Assembly (NCBI GenBank): GCA_017429265.1
Contig: JAFRPG010000005.1
Span: forward strand, 1 to 64,000
From: Clostridia bacterium
GTDB taxonomy: Bacteria > Bacillota > Clostridia > Christensenellales > Aristaeellaceae
Direction: 5' to 3'
DNA: 64,000 bases
Positions 1-7,634 of the stretch are shown one piece after another. The notes under the pieces were generated by a model. That model was not told the origin of the DNA and searched no databases. It saw only the letters and a program-made list of their open reading frames with translations. How positions within the stretch are numbered: the first letter of the stretch is position 1; each line of letters starts with the position of its first letter. The position numbers and the translations under genes are program-made.

Positions 1-135
1 GCTTTCCGATCGCCCCTGGACCCTTCGGGAGCGTGTCTTCTTTGTTTGGTTTTGGGTAAAGTATCATTGAGAAAAGATACTTTCAGTCCCATGTCCTGGC
101 ATTAACGGGACGGCTCCGAAGGAGTCCACGTGTAG
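1..135. repeat. Intergenic palindromic repeat, copy 1 (partial)
   Basis: This is the right part of a repeat seen again at 7123-7484, 8611-8910 and 23913-24265. Bases 1-33 match the left-arm core (gctttccgatcgcccctgga followed by cccttcggg). The central segment (about 34-105) matches copy 4 closely and differs from the centre of copies 2 and 3. The right-arm core starts near 110 (acggctccgaaggagtcca) and then the similarity stops, so this copy has lost its right end or carries a different one. The left end lies outside the window. It sits just downstream of the GH53 gene. Confidence 0.8.
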
Positions 136-193
136 AACCACTTTCTCCGCATCGGGCGGGAGCATTCTCCGATCGTGCCCCCGGGGGATACGA

Positions 194-2122
194 TCATTCC
201 CCTTCGCTGTTCAGGATGAAGTCGTCGATCTTGCCCCACGCGCCGGCGCCCGGAGCGGTGACGTGGATGCCCACGGTGAGGGTGTCTCCTGCCTGCACCT
301 CGATGCCGGTGATCTGCGCCGTGTGCCACACATTCCAGCTGGTGATGGCCGTGGGCGCGGTGGCCGTGAGCTCGCCGTTGATCCGCACGAAGAGATACAG
401 GTTCGCGTCCCCGGCATCCCCGCCCATGGAGGCGGCGGAGAATGTGTAGCGTCCGGCGGGCAGGCCGGTGATATCCTGGGACAGCTCGAAGTCCACACTG
501 TCTGCCGTGGGGGAGTAGAAGTGCCAGTGCCGGGTGCCGCTCAGGGAGTCGGTGCGCTTCTCCTCGTTGTACAGCTGCTCGCAGCCGGCCAGGTCGACGC
601 ACTGCCACATGCTGCTGTCGGGATCCTCGAAGGAGCCGTTGACCACGAAATTGTACTTCACCATGTTCAGGTGGAGCACGGCGTCGCGTCCGTCCTCCGT
701 GACGCCGGACAGGGTGTATTTGGCGGTCCCGGCAGCCTTCAGCGCAGCCGCGTCCACGGTCTCCCAGGTCACGGGCACATCCTGCCGGCTGTTGTCGCTC
801 ATGACGGCGGGCACGGTCTCGGGCAGGACCAGTTCGCCGTTCAGGTCACAGTCGAGGTACATCTCGTCCAGGGCGTCCACGGCGAGCGGGGCGTCCTGCC
901 CCTCCCGCATCAGGCGGAACACCTGCAGGGAAGGCAGGGCCTTTCCGGTGAAGTCGAAGAAGGTCTGGTTGTCACAGGCGCAGCCGCCGTAGTACTTGCC
1001 CGCGTCGTCCGGGTCATAGCTGCCCGCGTAGCTGGAGGCCCAGCCGGCGCCGAAGGTCTCCCAGAGCTCATGGTTCTTCTCCCAGGATTCCGTGCCCACG
1101 GGCACCCAGGCGCCCTCCCAGTAGCACACGCCGATGCCGCCGATCTCCGCCATGGCCGCCGCCACGTCGGTGACCTCGTTGACCTGGCCCTGGACGGTGA
1201 AGGGATAGGGCTTCTCGTAGGCTCCGCCCTCGCCGATCGTGTTGCCGCTGAAGTCCCCGTCCTCCGCGGTCCAGGCGTAGCTGGTCTCCAGCACCATCAC
1301 CTTCTTGCCGTAGGTGTCGGCCACGGTACTCAGCACGGTCTTGAGATTCTCCAGCGTGCCGTGCCAGTAGGGGTAGTAGCTGGTGCCGAAGACGTCGTAA
1401 TCCAGCTGATAGTAGTCGAGCTTGGAGGCGAAGGTCAGGTAGTTTTCGGCGTTCTCCGGGTTGGCGAAGTGCACGGCGATCAGGGCCTCCGGGAAGATCT
1501 CCCGCACGGCCTGCGCGCCGGCGTTCATGACCTTGTAGATGTTCATCCAGGTCTTTTCGCCGCAGAGGCGGCCGTTGGTCTCGTTCCCCAGCTGCACCAT
1601 CGCCACGTCGACGTCGGCGTCGCGCAGGGCGGTGAGGCTCTCCAGGGTCCACTCCTTCACGAGCGGGACCTTTTTCTTGATGCTGAGGCCCTCCCAGGCC
1701 TTGGGCGCCTGCTGCTTGGCCGGGTCGGCCCAGAAATCGCTGTAGTGGAAGTCGATCAGCACCCGCATGCCGGCCTCCGTGGCGCGTCTGCCGATGGTGA
1801 GGGCGGCCTGCAGGTCGTTGTTGCCGCCGCCGTAGCCGTGCCCGTCCGCGTCGAAGGGATCGTTCCACACGCGGACGCGGATCAGATTGACCCCGCTCTC
1901 CGCCAGGAGCTCAAACAGGTCGCGCTCCGCGCCGGCTTCGTCGCGGAAGACGACGCCCGCGGCCTCAAGGGACAGCACGCTCGAGACGTCCATGCCGAGG
2001 AAGAAGCCCTCCGGCAGGTCCACCCTGCGGACGAAGAGCGACGGCGCTTCCTCTTCCGCCGACGTCCAGGTCAGTGAGAGAAGCAGGGAAAGGGAGAGGA
2101 TCAGGGCAGCCAGGCGTTTCAT
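194..2122 (-). CDS. Secreted arabinogalactan endo-beta-1,4-galactanase (GH53) with Ig-like and carbohydrate-binding modules
   Basis: GH53 enzymes cleave beta-1,4-galactan, the side chain of rhamnogalacturonan I pectin. The ATG at 2122 follows a gagg ribosome site by 8 nt; an in-frame GTG at 2131 is less likely. A hydrophobic signal peptide covers the first ~22 residues. The catalytic domain (about 40-410) carries the family signatures NLIRVRVWNDP and LIDFHYSDFWADP. The acid/base Glu is in QLGNET (near 181) and the nucleophile Glu in VLETSYAW (near 279). Residues ~415-490 look like a bacterial Ig-like domain, and the last ~150 look like a jelly-roll carbohydrate-binding module, possibly CBM61-like. 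Gene order suggests it is the last gene of the moxR-DUF58-GH13-GH53 transcript, 10 nt after the GH13 gene. No sortase or S-layer anchor is visible, so the product is probably released or held by its binding module. Confidence 0.93.
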   Translation of the reverse strand: MKRLAALILSLSLLLSLTWTSAEEEAPSLFVRRVDLPEGFFLGMDVSSVLSLEAAGVVFRDEAGAERDLFELLAESGVNLIRVRVWNDPFDADGHGYGGGNNDLQAALTIGRRATEAGMRVLIDFHYSDFWADPAKQQAPKAWEGLSIKKKVPLVKEWTLESLTALRDADVDVAMVQLGNETNGRLCGEKTWMNIYKVMNAGAQAVREIFPEALIAVHFANPENAENYLTFASKLDYYQLDYDVFGTSYYPYWHGTLENLKTVLSTVADTYGKKVMVLETSYAWTAEDGDFSGNTIGEGGAYEKPYPFTVQGQVNEVTDVAAAMAEIGGIGVCYWEGAWVPVGTESWEKNHELWETFGAGWASSYAGSYDPDDAGKYYGGCACDNQTFFDFTGKALPSLQVFRLMREGQDAPLAVDALDEMYLDCDLNGELVLPETVPAVMSDNSRQDVPVTWETVDAAALKAAGTAKYTLSGVTEDGRDAVLHLNMVKYNFVVNGSFEDPDSSMWQCVDLAGCEQLYNEEKRTDSLSGTRHWHFYSPTADSVDFELSQDITGLPAGRYTFSAASMGGDAGDANLYLFVRINGELTATAPTAITSWNVWHTAQITGIEVQAGDTLTVGIHVTAPGAGAWGKIDDFILNSEGE

Positions 2123-2132
2123 CACAGGCACC

Positions 2133-3635
2133 TCACTTTTCGGTCAGGATCACGATCGAGTAGGGGGGAAGGCTCAGGGCGAGGCCGTTTTCGTCGAGGA
2201 CGGCGGTCTCCGCCCCGGTTTCGATTTCCTCCTCCATCCGGCAGGCCGCCGGGAGGGTGAGCTCCAGCGTTTCCGAGGAGGAGAAGTTGACCGCGATCAG
2301 GCAGGCGTCCTCGCCGAGGGTGCGCCGCATCAGCAGGAGGTCCCCCTCCGCGAGCAGGGTCTCGTGGGTGCCGGCGGGGATCATCGGCCAGCGGCTGCGC
2401 ATCGCGTTGACGGCTGCGCAGTAGTGCAGGAGGGAGTCCGGGTCGGCCATCTGGTCGTCCCAGCAGGGATAGGCGTACTCCAGATTGGTGACGCCGGGCG
2501 GCTGCTGTGTCATGTCGCCGTCATTCCAGTACATGGCGAGGCGCTTGTTGGGGTCATCCCCGCTGCCCACCATGCCGATCTCCTCGCCGTAGTAGGTGAA
2601 GGTCCGTCCGGGCAGGAGGCCGAGCAGGCCTTCGGCGAACTTCGCGGCCGGCCTGTTGCTGCGGCCCTGGACGCTGCCGATCGTGCGGCCCGTGTCGTGG
2701 TTGGAGAGGAAGGGCGCCAGCAGGCCGTCCGGGATCGCCTCAAGGGTGTTGAGCAGGCCGCGGTTGAACTTCTCCGCGTGCTTGGAGCGCCCGCGCAGAC
2801 TGCTCGCAACAAAGCCCTCCGCCTGGCTGGCCGGGAAGAGGAAGAAGCTGTCCACCCCGCTGCGGTAGTAGTCCGCGATCGTGGTCAGCCCGCTCCAGCA
2901 CTCGCCCACCAGATAGCTGCCGGGGCGGATCGCCTCGCAGGACTCCTTCAGCCAGCGCAGGAAGGCGATGTTCGCCTCGCTGTCGCCGGTGTAGAAGCTG
3001 GTCACCGCGTCGAGGCGGAAGCCGTCGGCGTCCATCTCCCGCAGCCAGAAGTCGCAGATCGCCGTGATCTCCGCGCGGACGGCCTCGCTGTCGAGGTTCA
3101 GGTCCGGCATGCCGCCGCCCGCGAAGCGCTCCTCGTAATACCAGCCGGTGCCGCCCAGCTGCACATAGCCGTCGGCCGGGTGGTCGAGGAAGTGATAGTA
3201 GTCGGTATACGGGCTTTCCTCACCGCGCCGCAGGGCGTCGCAGGCGGCCTCGAACCACGGGTGCCGGGTCGAGGTGTGGTTGACCGGCAGGTCGAGGATG
3301 ATCAGGAAGCCGCGCGCATGGGCCGCGGCGATCAGCGTGCGCATATCCTCCAGCGTGCCGTACTCCGGATCGATGTCCATGTAGTTCGTGACGTCATACT
3401 TGTGGTAGGAGGGGCTCGGCATCACGGGCATGAGCCACAGGCCGTTCCAGCCCAGATCATGCAGCGCGTCCAGCCGGGCGGTCAGGCCGTTCAGGTCGCC
3501 GAGACCGTCGCCGTCGGAGTCCTGATAGGACCGGACAAACACCTCATACCAGTTCGGATGCTCATCCGCCCCGGCCGGGAGGCAGGGCAGGACGATGAGC
3601 AGGGCGCACAGGAGCGCGAGACAGCGCTTCAGCAT
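2133..3635 (-). CDS. Secreted alpha-amylase family glycoside hydrolase (GH13)
   Basis: This 500-residue protein has a signal peptide (about 1-23, ending AGA-DE). The GH13 (beta/alpha)8 barrel follows, with region I LPVNH (116-120), nucleophile Asp209 in DGFRLDAV, acid/base Glu245 in LVGECW and transition-state Asp314 in LSNHD. The first strands (WYEVFVRSYQDSDGDGLGDL) are typical of alpha-amylases and oligo-1,6-glucosidase-like enzymes that hydrolyse alpha-glucans. A short beta-sandwich domain C occupies about the last 90 residues. All catalytic residues are present, so it should be active on starch or maltodextrin outside the cell. Exact specificity (amylase, neopullulanase or oligoglucosidase) cannot be read from sequence. 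The start is supported by aaaggagg upstream. It lies 18 nt after the DUF58 gene. Confidence 0.93.
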   Translation of the reverse strand: MLKRCLALLCALLIVLPCLPAGADEHPNWYEVFVRSYQDSDGDGLGDLNGLTARLDALHDLGWNGLWLMPVMPSPSYHKYDVTNYMDIDPEYGTLEDMRTLIAAAHARGFLIILDLPVNHTSTRHPWFEAACDALRRGEESPYTDYYHFLDHPADGYVQLGGTGWYYEERFAGGGMPDLNLDSEAVRAEITAICDFWLREMDADGFRLDAVTSFYTGDSEANIAFLRWLKESCEAIRPGSYLVGECWSGLTTIADYYRSGVDSFFLFPASQAEGFVASSLRGRSKHAEKFNRGLLNTLEAIPDGLLAPFLSNHDTGRTIGSVQGRSNRPAAKFAEGLLGLLPGRTFTYYGEEIGMVGSGDDPNKRLAMYWNDGDMTQQPPGVTNLEYAYPCWDDQMADPDSLLHYCAAVNAMRSRWPMIPAGTHETLLAEGDLLLMRRTLGEDACLIAVNFSSSETLELTLPAACRMEEEIETGAETAVLDENGLALSLPPYSIVILTEK

Positions 3636-3653
3636 CGGGATCCCTCCTTTGTT

Positions 3654-4838
3654 CTATCGGTTCCGGAAATAGCTCTCCGGGTCAAACGGGGGTGTATTGC
3701 CGCCCGGCGGCATCACGGAGCAGACCTCGATCCCCACGCGCTGGAGGCGGGCGATCAGCGGCTGCCAGTCCTCGCGGTCGGGGTTGACCGTGACCAGGTA
3801 CAGGCGGACGGCGGGTCCCTGGCGGCGGAGCATGATCAGCGGATCCAGCAGGCGCCCGGTGAGCCGGGACGTGATCACCACGGCCGCGCCGATCTGCCGC
3901 ACGCGCCTCGCCGCGTCGATGAGCTCGCGGTCAAAGCCCTCGGTGACCGAAAAGTCGACCTGCGCCAGGCGCTCAAGCGCCAGCGGCAGCCCCATCCGCA
4001 GGGTCAGCTCGGTCGGATGGCTGCCCCAGAGGGGGAGGCGGAGCTCGCAGTTCTCCTTCTCCTGCACTGCGAAGACGCTGGCGGCGGTCTCGAGCAGGGC
4101 GTCGGCGACGGTCCCCTCGTAGATGCCTCGCTCGGGCCGCGTACAGTCGAGCAGGACCAGCACCTCGGGGAGGGCCGGCTCCTCAAAGCGCCGCGTGAGC
4201 AGCGTCCGCCTCCGGGCGGAGAGCTTCCAGTGCACCTTCTTCAGCGAGTCGCCCCGCTGCCAGGCGCGCACGTCCATCGGGTCGGAGGCATCCTCCCTGG
4301 CGGTGGCCATGGTGCCAAGGCCCGTATCCGCCGGGGCGAACTTCAGCTTTTCCACGTCAAAGGTGCGGGGGAGGATGGTCAGGACGGCGGTCGCCTCGGG
4401 CGTCTCCCTTTCCACGGTGAAAAAGCCGAACGGGTCGCTCACGATGCACGACCGCACGCCCATGCGGAAAACGCCGACGTGGGCGGCCATGAGTCCCATG
4501 GTGTAGCTGTCGGACCCGCGCCGTCCCTTCAGCGAGATCAGGCGTTCCGGGTATCCGGGCAGGTCGGACACGAACAGGCCGACGGGCGCGACGGGGAGGG
4601 GACAGCGGTGGCGGACGGTCGCCCTCAGTTCCGTCGACTGCTCGCGCGTGAGCGTGGTATCGGCGAGGGCGCAGCGGACCGTCAGGGTGGACGCGGCCCA
4701 GCGGACGCTGACCGCGCTGACGATGAGCAGCAGGATGATCATCACGGCCGCCGCCAGCAGGCCCGCGCTGCCCACGGAGAGGGCGGTGAGAGCGAGGACC
4801 GCGGCCATGAAAAGCGGCTTCCCGATCCGGCGCTTCAT
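3654..4838 (-). CDS. DUF58 domain membrane protein
   Basis: This is a 394-residue protein with two adjacent N-terminal transmembrane helices (about 10-45), then an Ig-like stretch and a C-terminal DUF58 domain. DUF58 is related to von Willebrand A folds; the segment VLVLLDCTRP is its core strand and metal-site region, and the domain signature DPMDVRAWQRGDSLKKVHWK precedes it. DUF58 proteins are nearly always encoded next to MoxR ATPases, and the pair is thought to act as a chaperone or assembly system for cell-envelope or metal-dependent complexes. Its ATG overlaps the moxR stop by 4 bp (ATGA), showing translational coupling. The usual third partner, a transglutaminase-like protein, is absent; two secreted glycosidases follow instead. 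Confidence 0.9.
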   Translation of the reverse strand: MKRRIGKPLFMAAVLALTALSVGSAGLLAAAVMIILLLIVSAVSVRWAASTLTVRCALADTTLTREQSTELRATVRHRCPLPVAPVGLFVSDLPGYPERLISLKGRRGSDSYTMGLMAAHVGVFRMGVRSCIVSDPFGFFTVERETPEATAVLTILPRTFDVEKLKFAPADTGLGTMATAREDASDPMDVRAWQRGDSLKKVHWKLSARRRTLLTRRFEEPALPEVLVLLDCTRPERGIYEGTVADALLETAASVFAVQEKENCELRLPLWGSHPTELTLRMGLPLALERLAQVDFSVTEGFDRELIDAARRVRQIGAAVVITSRLTGRLLDPLIMLRRQGPAVRLYLVTVNPDREDWQPLIARLQRVGIEVCSVMPPGGNTPPFDPESYFRNR

Positions 4839-5779
4839 AGCCGCACCGGGACCGGCACGGAGTTCAGCACGGTCTGCATCACGCTCTCGGCGGTGACGCC
4901 GCGCATCCGCGCCTCGGGCTGCAGCACCAGGCGGTGGCAGCTGACGGGCAGGAGCATGTGCCGGATATCCTCCGGGATGACATAATCACGCCCGGAGAGC
5001 AGGGCACAGGCCTGGCCTCCGCGCAGCAGGGCGATCGCGGCCCGGGTGGACAGGCCCAGCTGCAGGGAGGGCGTGTTCCGGGTGGCGGCGGCCAGATTGG
5101 CCACATAGCTGCGGACCTCGGGCGAGCAGTAGACACCGCTCACGGCGTCTTGCATGGCCAGCACGTCCTCCGCGCTGCACACGGGCTGGAGCTGGTCCAT
5201 CGGCCGGACCTGCCCGGTGTAGCGCGCCAGGACATCCATCTCCTGCTCGACGGTGGGATAGCCGATGCCGATGCGCAGGAAAAAGCGGTCCATCTGGGCC
5301 TCGGGCAGGGGATAGGTGCCCACGAAGGCGTTGGGGTTCTGCGTGGCCAGGACGATGAAGGGCCTGGGCAGCGGGTGCGTCACGCCGTCCACGGTGACCT
5401 GCTGCTCCTCCATGGCCTCCAGCAGGGCGGCCTGGGTCTTGGGGCTGGTGCGGTTGATCTCGTCGGCCAGGACGACCTGGCTCATCACCGCGCCCTCGCG
5501 GAACTCCTCCTCACCGCTGCGGAGGTTGACCAGGGTGTAGCCGGTCACGTCCGAGGGCATCAGGTCGGGGGTGAACTGGATGCGCCGGAAGCTGCAGTCG
5601 AGGGAGCGCGCGAGGGCGGCGGCCATGGTGGTCTTCCCGACGCCGGGCACGTCCTCGATCAGCACATGGCCCCGGCACAGCAGGGCGATCAGCGCGTATT
5701 CGATAGCCTCCTCCTTGCCCACGATCACGCGGCTGACGTTCTCCATCAGGGCAGAGGCCATTCTGCGGGGTTGGATCAT
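4835..5779 (-). CDS. MoxR-family AAA+ ATPase
   Basis: This 314-residue AAA+ ATPase has Walker A DVPGVGKTT (43-51) and Walker B VVLADEINRT (102-111). Sensor 1 lies in the ATQNP segment, followed by the C-terminal AAA lid (YVIPEDIRHM). MoxR ATPases act as chaperones that mature or activate partner complexes, usually with a DUF58/vWA protein, here encoded immediately downstream with a 4-bp overlap. The start follows ggaggaag. It is the first gene of a minus-strand transcript driven by the promoter at 5829-5857 and divergent from rplJ. Confidence 0.95.
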   Translation of the reverse strand: MIQPRRMASALMENVSRVIVGKEEAIEYALIALLCRGHVLIEDVPGVGKTTMAAALARSLDCSFRRIQFTPDLMPSDVTGYTLVNLRSGEEEFREGAVMSQVVLADEINRTSPKTQAALLEAMEEQQVTVDGVTHPLPRPFIVLATQNPNAFVGTYPLPEAQMDRFFLRIGIGYPTVEQEMDVLARYTGQVRPMDQLQPVCSAEDVLAMQDAVSGVYCSPEVRSYVANLAAATRNTPSLQLGLSTRAAIALLRGGQACALLSGRDYVIPEDIRHMLLPVSCHRLVLQPEARMRGVTAESVMQTVLNSVPVPVRL

Positions 5780-5828
5780 ATGCTTCCTCCGGAATCTCGT
5801 TGGCGGCCGGAGCCGCTCATTCCTTTAT

Positions 5829-5857
5829 AGTATAGTCCCGCGGCATGCGCTTTGCAA
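5829..5857 (-). promoter_or_regulatory. Promoter of the moxR-DUF58-GH13-GH53 transcript
   Basis: On the minus strand, TTGCAA (5857-5852) is followed after 17 bp by TATACT (5834-5829), about 50 bp before the moxR start. It is divergent from the rplJ promoter about 95 bp away. Confidence 0.75.
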
Positions 5858-5950
5858 GCGTCCGCCTTCCGAAATCGGCGATTTTACACCGTTTTGCGCG
5901 CAGCAGGCGGATTTACGGGCGGATTTTGCCGGAATAGTGCGTCCCGGCGC

Positions 5951-5980
5951 TTGACAAGCGGCGGCGGGGCATGCTATAAT
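5951..5980 (+). promoter_or_regulatory. Promoter of rplJ-rplL
   Basis: A perfect -35 TTGACA (5951-5956) and a perfect -10 TATAAT (5975-5980) are separated by 18 bp, as expected for a highly expressed ribosomal-protein operon. Confidence 0.9.
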
Positions 5981-5987
5981 CCCTCTC

Positions 5988-6140
5988 GGTTTGACGAAGA
6001 AACCATTGCCGAAGACAGCCGGTCCTCCGCAAGGAGGTTAAGGGAGCTCCGCTCCGCCTGCCGAGGTGTGAAGGATATGCGTATGCTCATCCCTCGCGCC
6101 GGGACAATGCGAGGGTTTTCTTTTATTCCCAAACCGCAAG
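5988..6140 (+). ncRNA. Ribosomal protein L10 leader (autoregulatory mRNA leader)
   Basis: The untranslated leader between promoter and rplJ carries hallmarks of the L10 leader family: a GCCGAAGACAGC strand, a paired region around GGTCCTCCGCAAGGAGG and TTAAGGGAGC, and the CTGCCGAGGTG strand at about 6058-6068. In Bacillota this RNA is bound by the L10(L12) complex, which shuts off further synthesis. It ends in an intrinsic terminator (6091-6125) directly before the rplJ ribosome site, so control is probably by transcription attenuation. Confidence 0.88.
6091..6125 (+). terminator. Attenuator terminator in the L10 leader
   Basis: The stem ccctcgc (6091-6097) pairs with gcgaggg (6109-6115) around an 11-nt loop and is followed by ttttctttt. 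It lies upstream of the rplJ ribosome site, so it acts as a leader attenuator rather than a gene-end terminator. Confidence 0.85.
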
Positions 6141-6154
6141 GAGGTGTGACAGAG

Positions 6155-6655
6155 ATGAGCAAGAACCGTGAACTGAAGGAACAGGTCGTGTCCGAGATCG
6201 TGGAAAAGGTCAAGGGCGCGGAGTCCATCGCCGTGGTCTCCTACAGCGGTCTGACCGTGGAGCAGGTGACCAACCTGCGCAAGCAGTGCCGTGAAAAGGA
6301 CGTGCAGTACTGTGTGCTCAAGAACCGCCTGGTGAAGCTGGCGCTGAACGAGGTCGGCATCGAGGGTGTGGACGATCTGCTGAACGGCCCCAACGCCTTT
6401 GTGTTCTCCATGAAGGACGCCGTTTCCGGCCCCAAGGTCATCAGCGACTTCATCGAGAAGAACAAGCTGCAGAGCCTGAAGATGACCGGCGGTGTGTTTG
6501 AGGGCAAGGTGGCCGACGAAAAGACCATGCAGACCCTGGCCAAGATGCCCGGTCGCGAAGAGCTCCTGGCGACCTTGGTGGGCTGCCTGCAGAGCCCGAT
6601 CTCCGGCCTGGTGGCCGTGCTGGATCAGATCGCCGAAAAGAAGGAAGCGGCCTGA
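6155..6655 (+). CDS. rplJ: 50S ribosomal protein L10
   Basis: This 166-residue protein matches L10 in length and sequence: an early lysine-rich segment, SIAVVSYSGLTVEQVTNLR, then VLKNRLVKLAL, which contacts 23S rRNA, and a C-terminal helix that binds L7/L12 dimers to build the ribosomal stalk. The start chosen is the ATG at 6155, 10 nt after AAGGAGGTG. A longer open frame upstream runs through the leader RNA and is not used. L10 also represses its own operon through the leader. It is co-transcribed with rplL, but the usual neighbours rplK-rplA and rpoB-rpoC are not adjacent. Confidence 0.97.
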   Translation: MSKNRELKEQVVSEIVEKVKGAESIAVVSYSGLTVEQVTNLRKQCREKDVQYCVLKNRLVKLALNEVGIEGVDDLLNGPNAFVFSMKDAVSGPKVISDFIEKNKLQSLKMTGGVFEGKVADEKTMQTLAKMPGREELLATLVGCLQSPISGLVAVLDQIAEKKEAA

Positions 6656-6708
6656 TCGGAACTGCGGCCTGAGGGCTGCATAGAAAAATGAATAAGGAGA
6701 AAATCAAA

Positions 6709-7083
6709 ATGGATATCAATGCCATCATCGAAGCCATTGAAAAAATGAGCCTCATGGAAGTCAAGGAACTGGTCGACGCGCTGAAGGAGAAGTTCGGCGT
6801 GACCGGTGCCATCGCCGTCGCCGGCGGTGCCGCCCCCGCTGCCGCTGCGGCCGCTGAGGAAGAGAAGACCGAGTTCGACGTCGTGCTGAAGAGCTTCGAC
6901 GCCTCCAAGAAGATCGCCATCATCAAGGTCGTCCGCGAAGTCGTCGAGGGCCTGGGCCTGAAGGAAGCCAAGGAGCTCGTCGAGGGCGCTCCCAAGACCA
7001 TCAAGGAAGGCATCTCCAAGGAAGACGCCGAGAAGCTGGTTGCCAAGTTCAAGGAAGCCGGCGCGGAGTGCGAGATCAAGTAA
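6709..7083 (+). CDS. rplL: 50S ribosomal protein L7/L12
   Basis: This 124-residue stalk protein has the N-terminal dimerisation helices ([19 protein letters not shown]), the Ala-rich flexible hinge ([18 protein letters not shown], about 40-57) and the C-terminal domain that recruits translation factors ([20 protein letters not shown]). The start is the ATG at 6709, preceded by AAGGAGA at 8 nt; the ATG at 6688 has no such site. It sits 53 nt after rplJ and is followed by a strong terminator, so rpoB is not in this transcript. Confidence 0.97.
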   Translation: MDINAIIEAIEKMSLMEVKELVDALKEKFGVTGAIAVAGGAAPAAAAAAEEEKTEFDVVLKSFDASKKIAIIKVVREVVEGLGLKEAKELVEGAPKTIKEGISKEDAEKLVAKFKEAGAECEIK

Positions 7084-7095
7084 TCCGATCCACAG

Positions 7096-7122
7096 AGACG
7101 GGGCTGCGGCTCCGTCTTTTTT
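7096..7122 (+). terminator. Intrinsic terminator of rplJ-rplL
   Basis: agacggggctgc pairs with ggctccgtct (allowing G-U) and is followed by six T. Repeat copy 2 begins immediately after. Confidence 0.85.
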
Positions 7123-7484
7123 GGCTCATCACGAAAAGTTCGGGAAAACCATATGGGAGGGGTTCGCGCTCTGCGGAGCGCGCCAGGGGCTTTCCGATCG
7201 CCCCTGGACCCTTCGGGGCCGTCTCTTTCTTGTTAGTTGTCGGGTAAGGCTGAGAGCATAGCCTGGCATTCCATTAAAAACCTGACAATTCCCAAGAATG
7301 ATTTAACGGGACGGCCCCGAAGGAGTCCAGAGGATTCGGAGCGCCCGGAAAACTGTCCGGGGGACAGTTTTCAGCGGAGAATGGGCGGCAGCCCCGGACC
7401 GATCGGAAAGCCCTCTGGTGCGCCCGCAGGCGCATTCCCTCACGAACGGAGTTTCCCTAACTAAACGTGAATAACCTCTTTTTT
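7123..7484. repeat. Intergenic palindromic repeat, copy 2 (full)
   Basis: This ~360-bp element is made of two arms in inverted orientation. The left-arm core 7180-7223 is nearly complementary to the right arm, which runs from about 7310 to 7430. The outer ends are also inverted: tcatcacgaaaagttcggg at the left against a right end reading ctaaacgtgaataacctc. The right arm contains an inserted module (about 7333-7408) with a perfect 11-bp hairpin (7348-7372) that copy 3 lacks. Its ~85-bp centre matches copy 3. It contains no plausible gene and fills the 550-bp gap between rplL and the next gene. Confidence 0.85.
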
Positions 7485-7527
7485 GCTGCCCGTTCGCTCA
7501 TTCCCGGTTTTTCCGGGCGGGGACAGC

Positions 7528-7556
7528 TTGACCCCTGCCTGTCCTTCTGTTACAAT
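7528..7556 (+). promoter_or_regulatory. Promoter of the E2-like gene
   Basis: TTGACC (7528-7533) and TACAAT (7551-7556) are spaced by 17 bp, about 80 bp before the ATG and just outside repeat copy 2. Confidence 0.7.
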
Positions 7557-7634
7557 AATGCCGTCCGCACTGTATTCATCCCGGCATTTCATCATTCATT
7601 TGTCTTCATCCGTGCGGCAGAAAGAAGGGATTCC

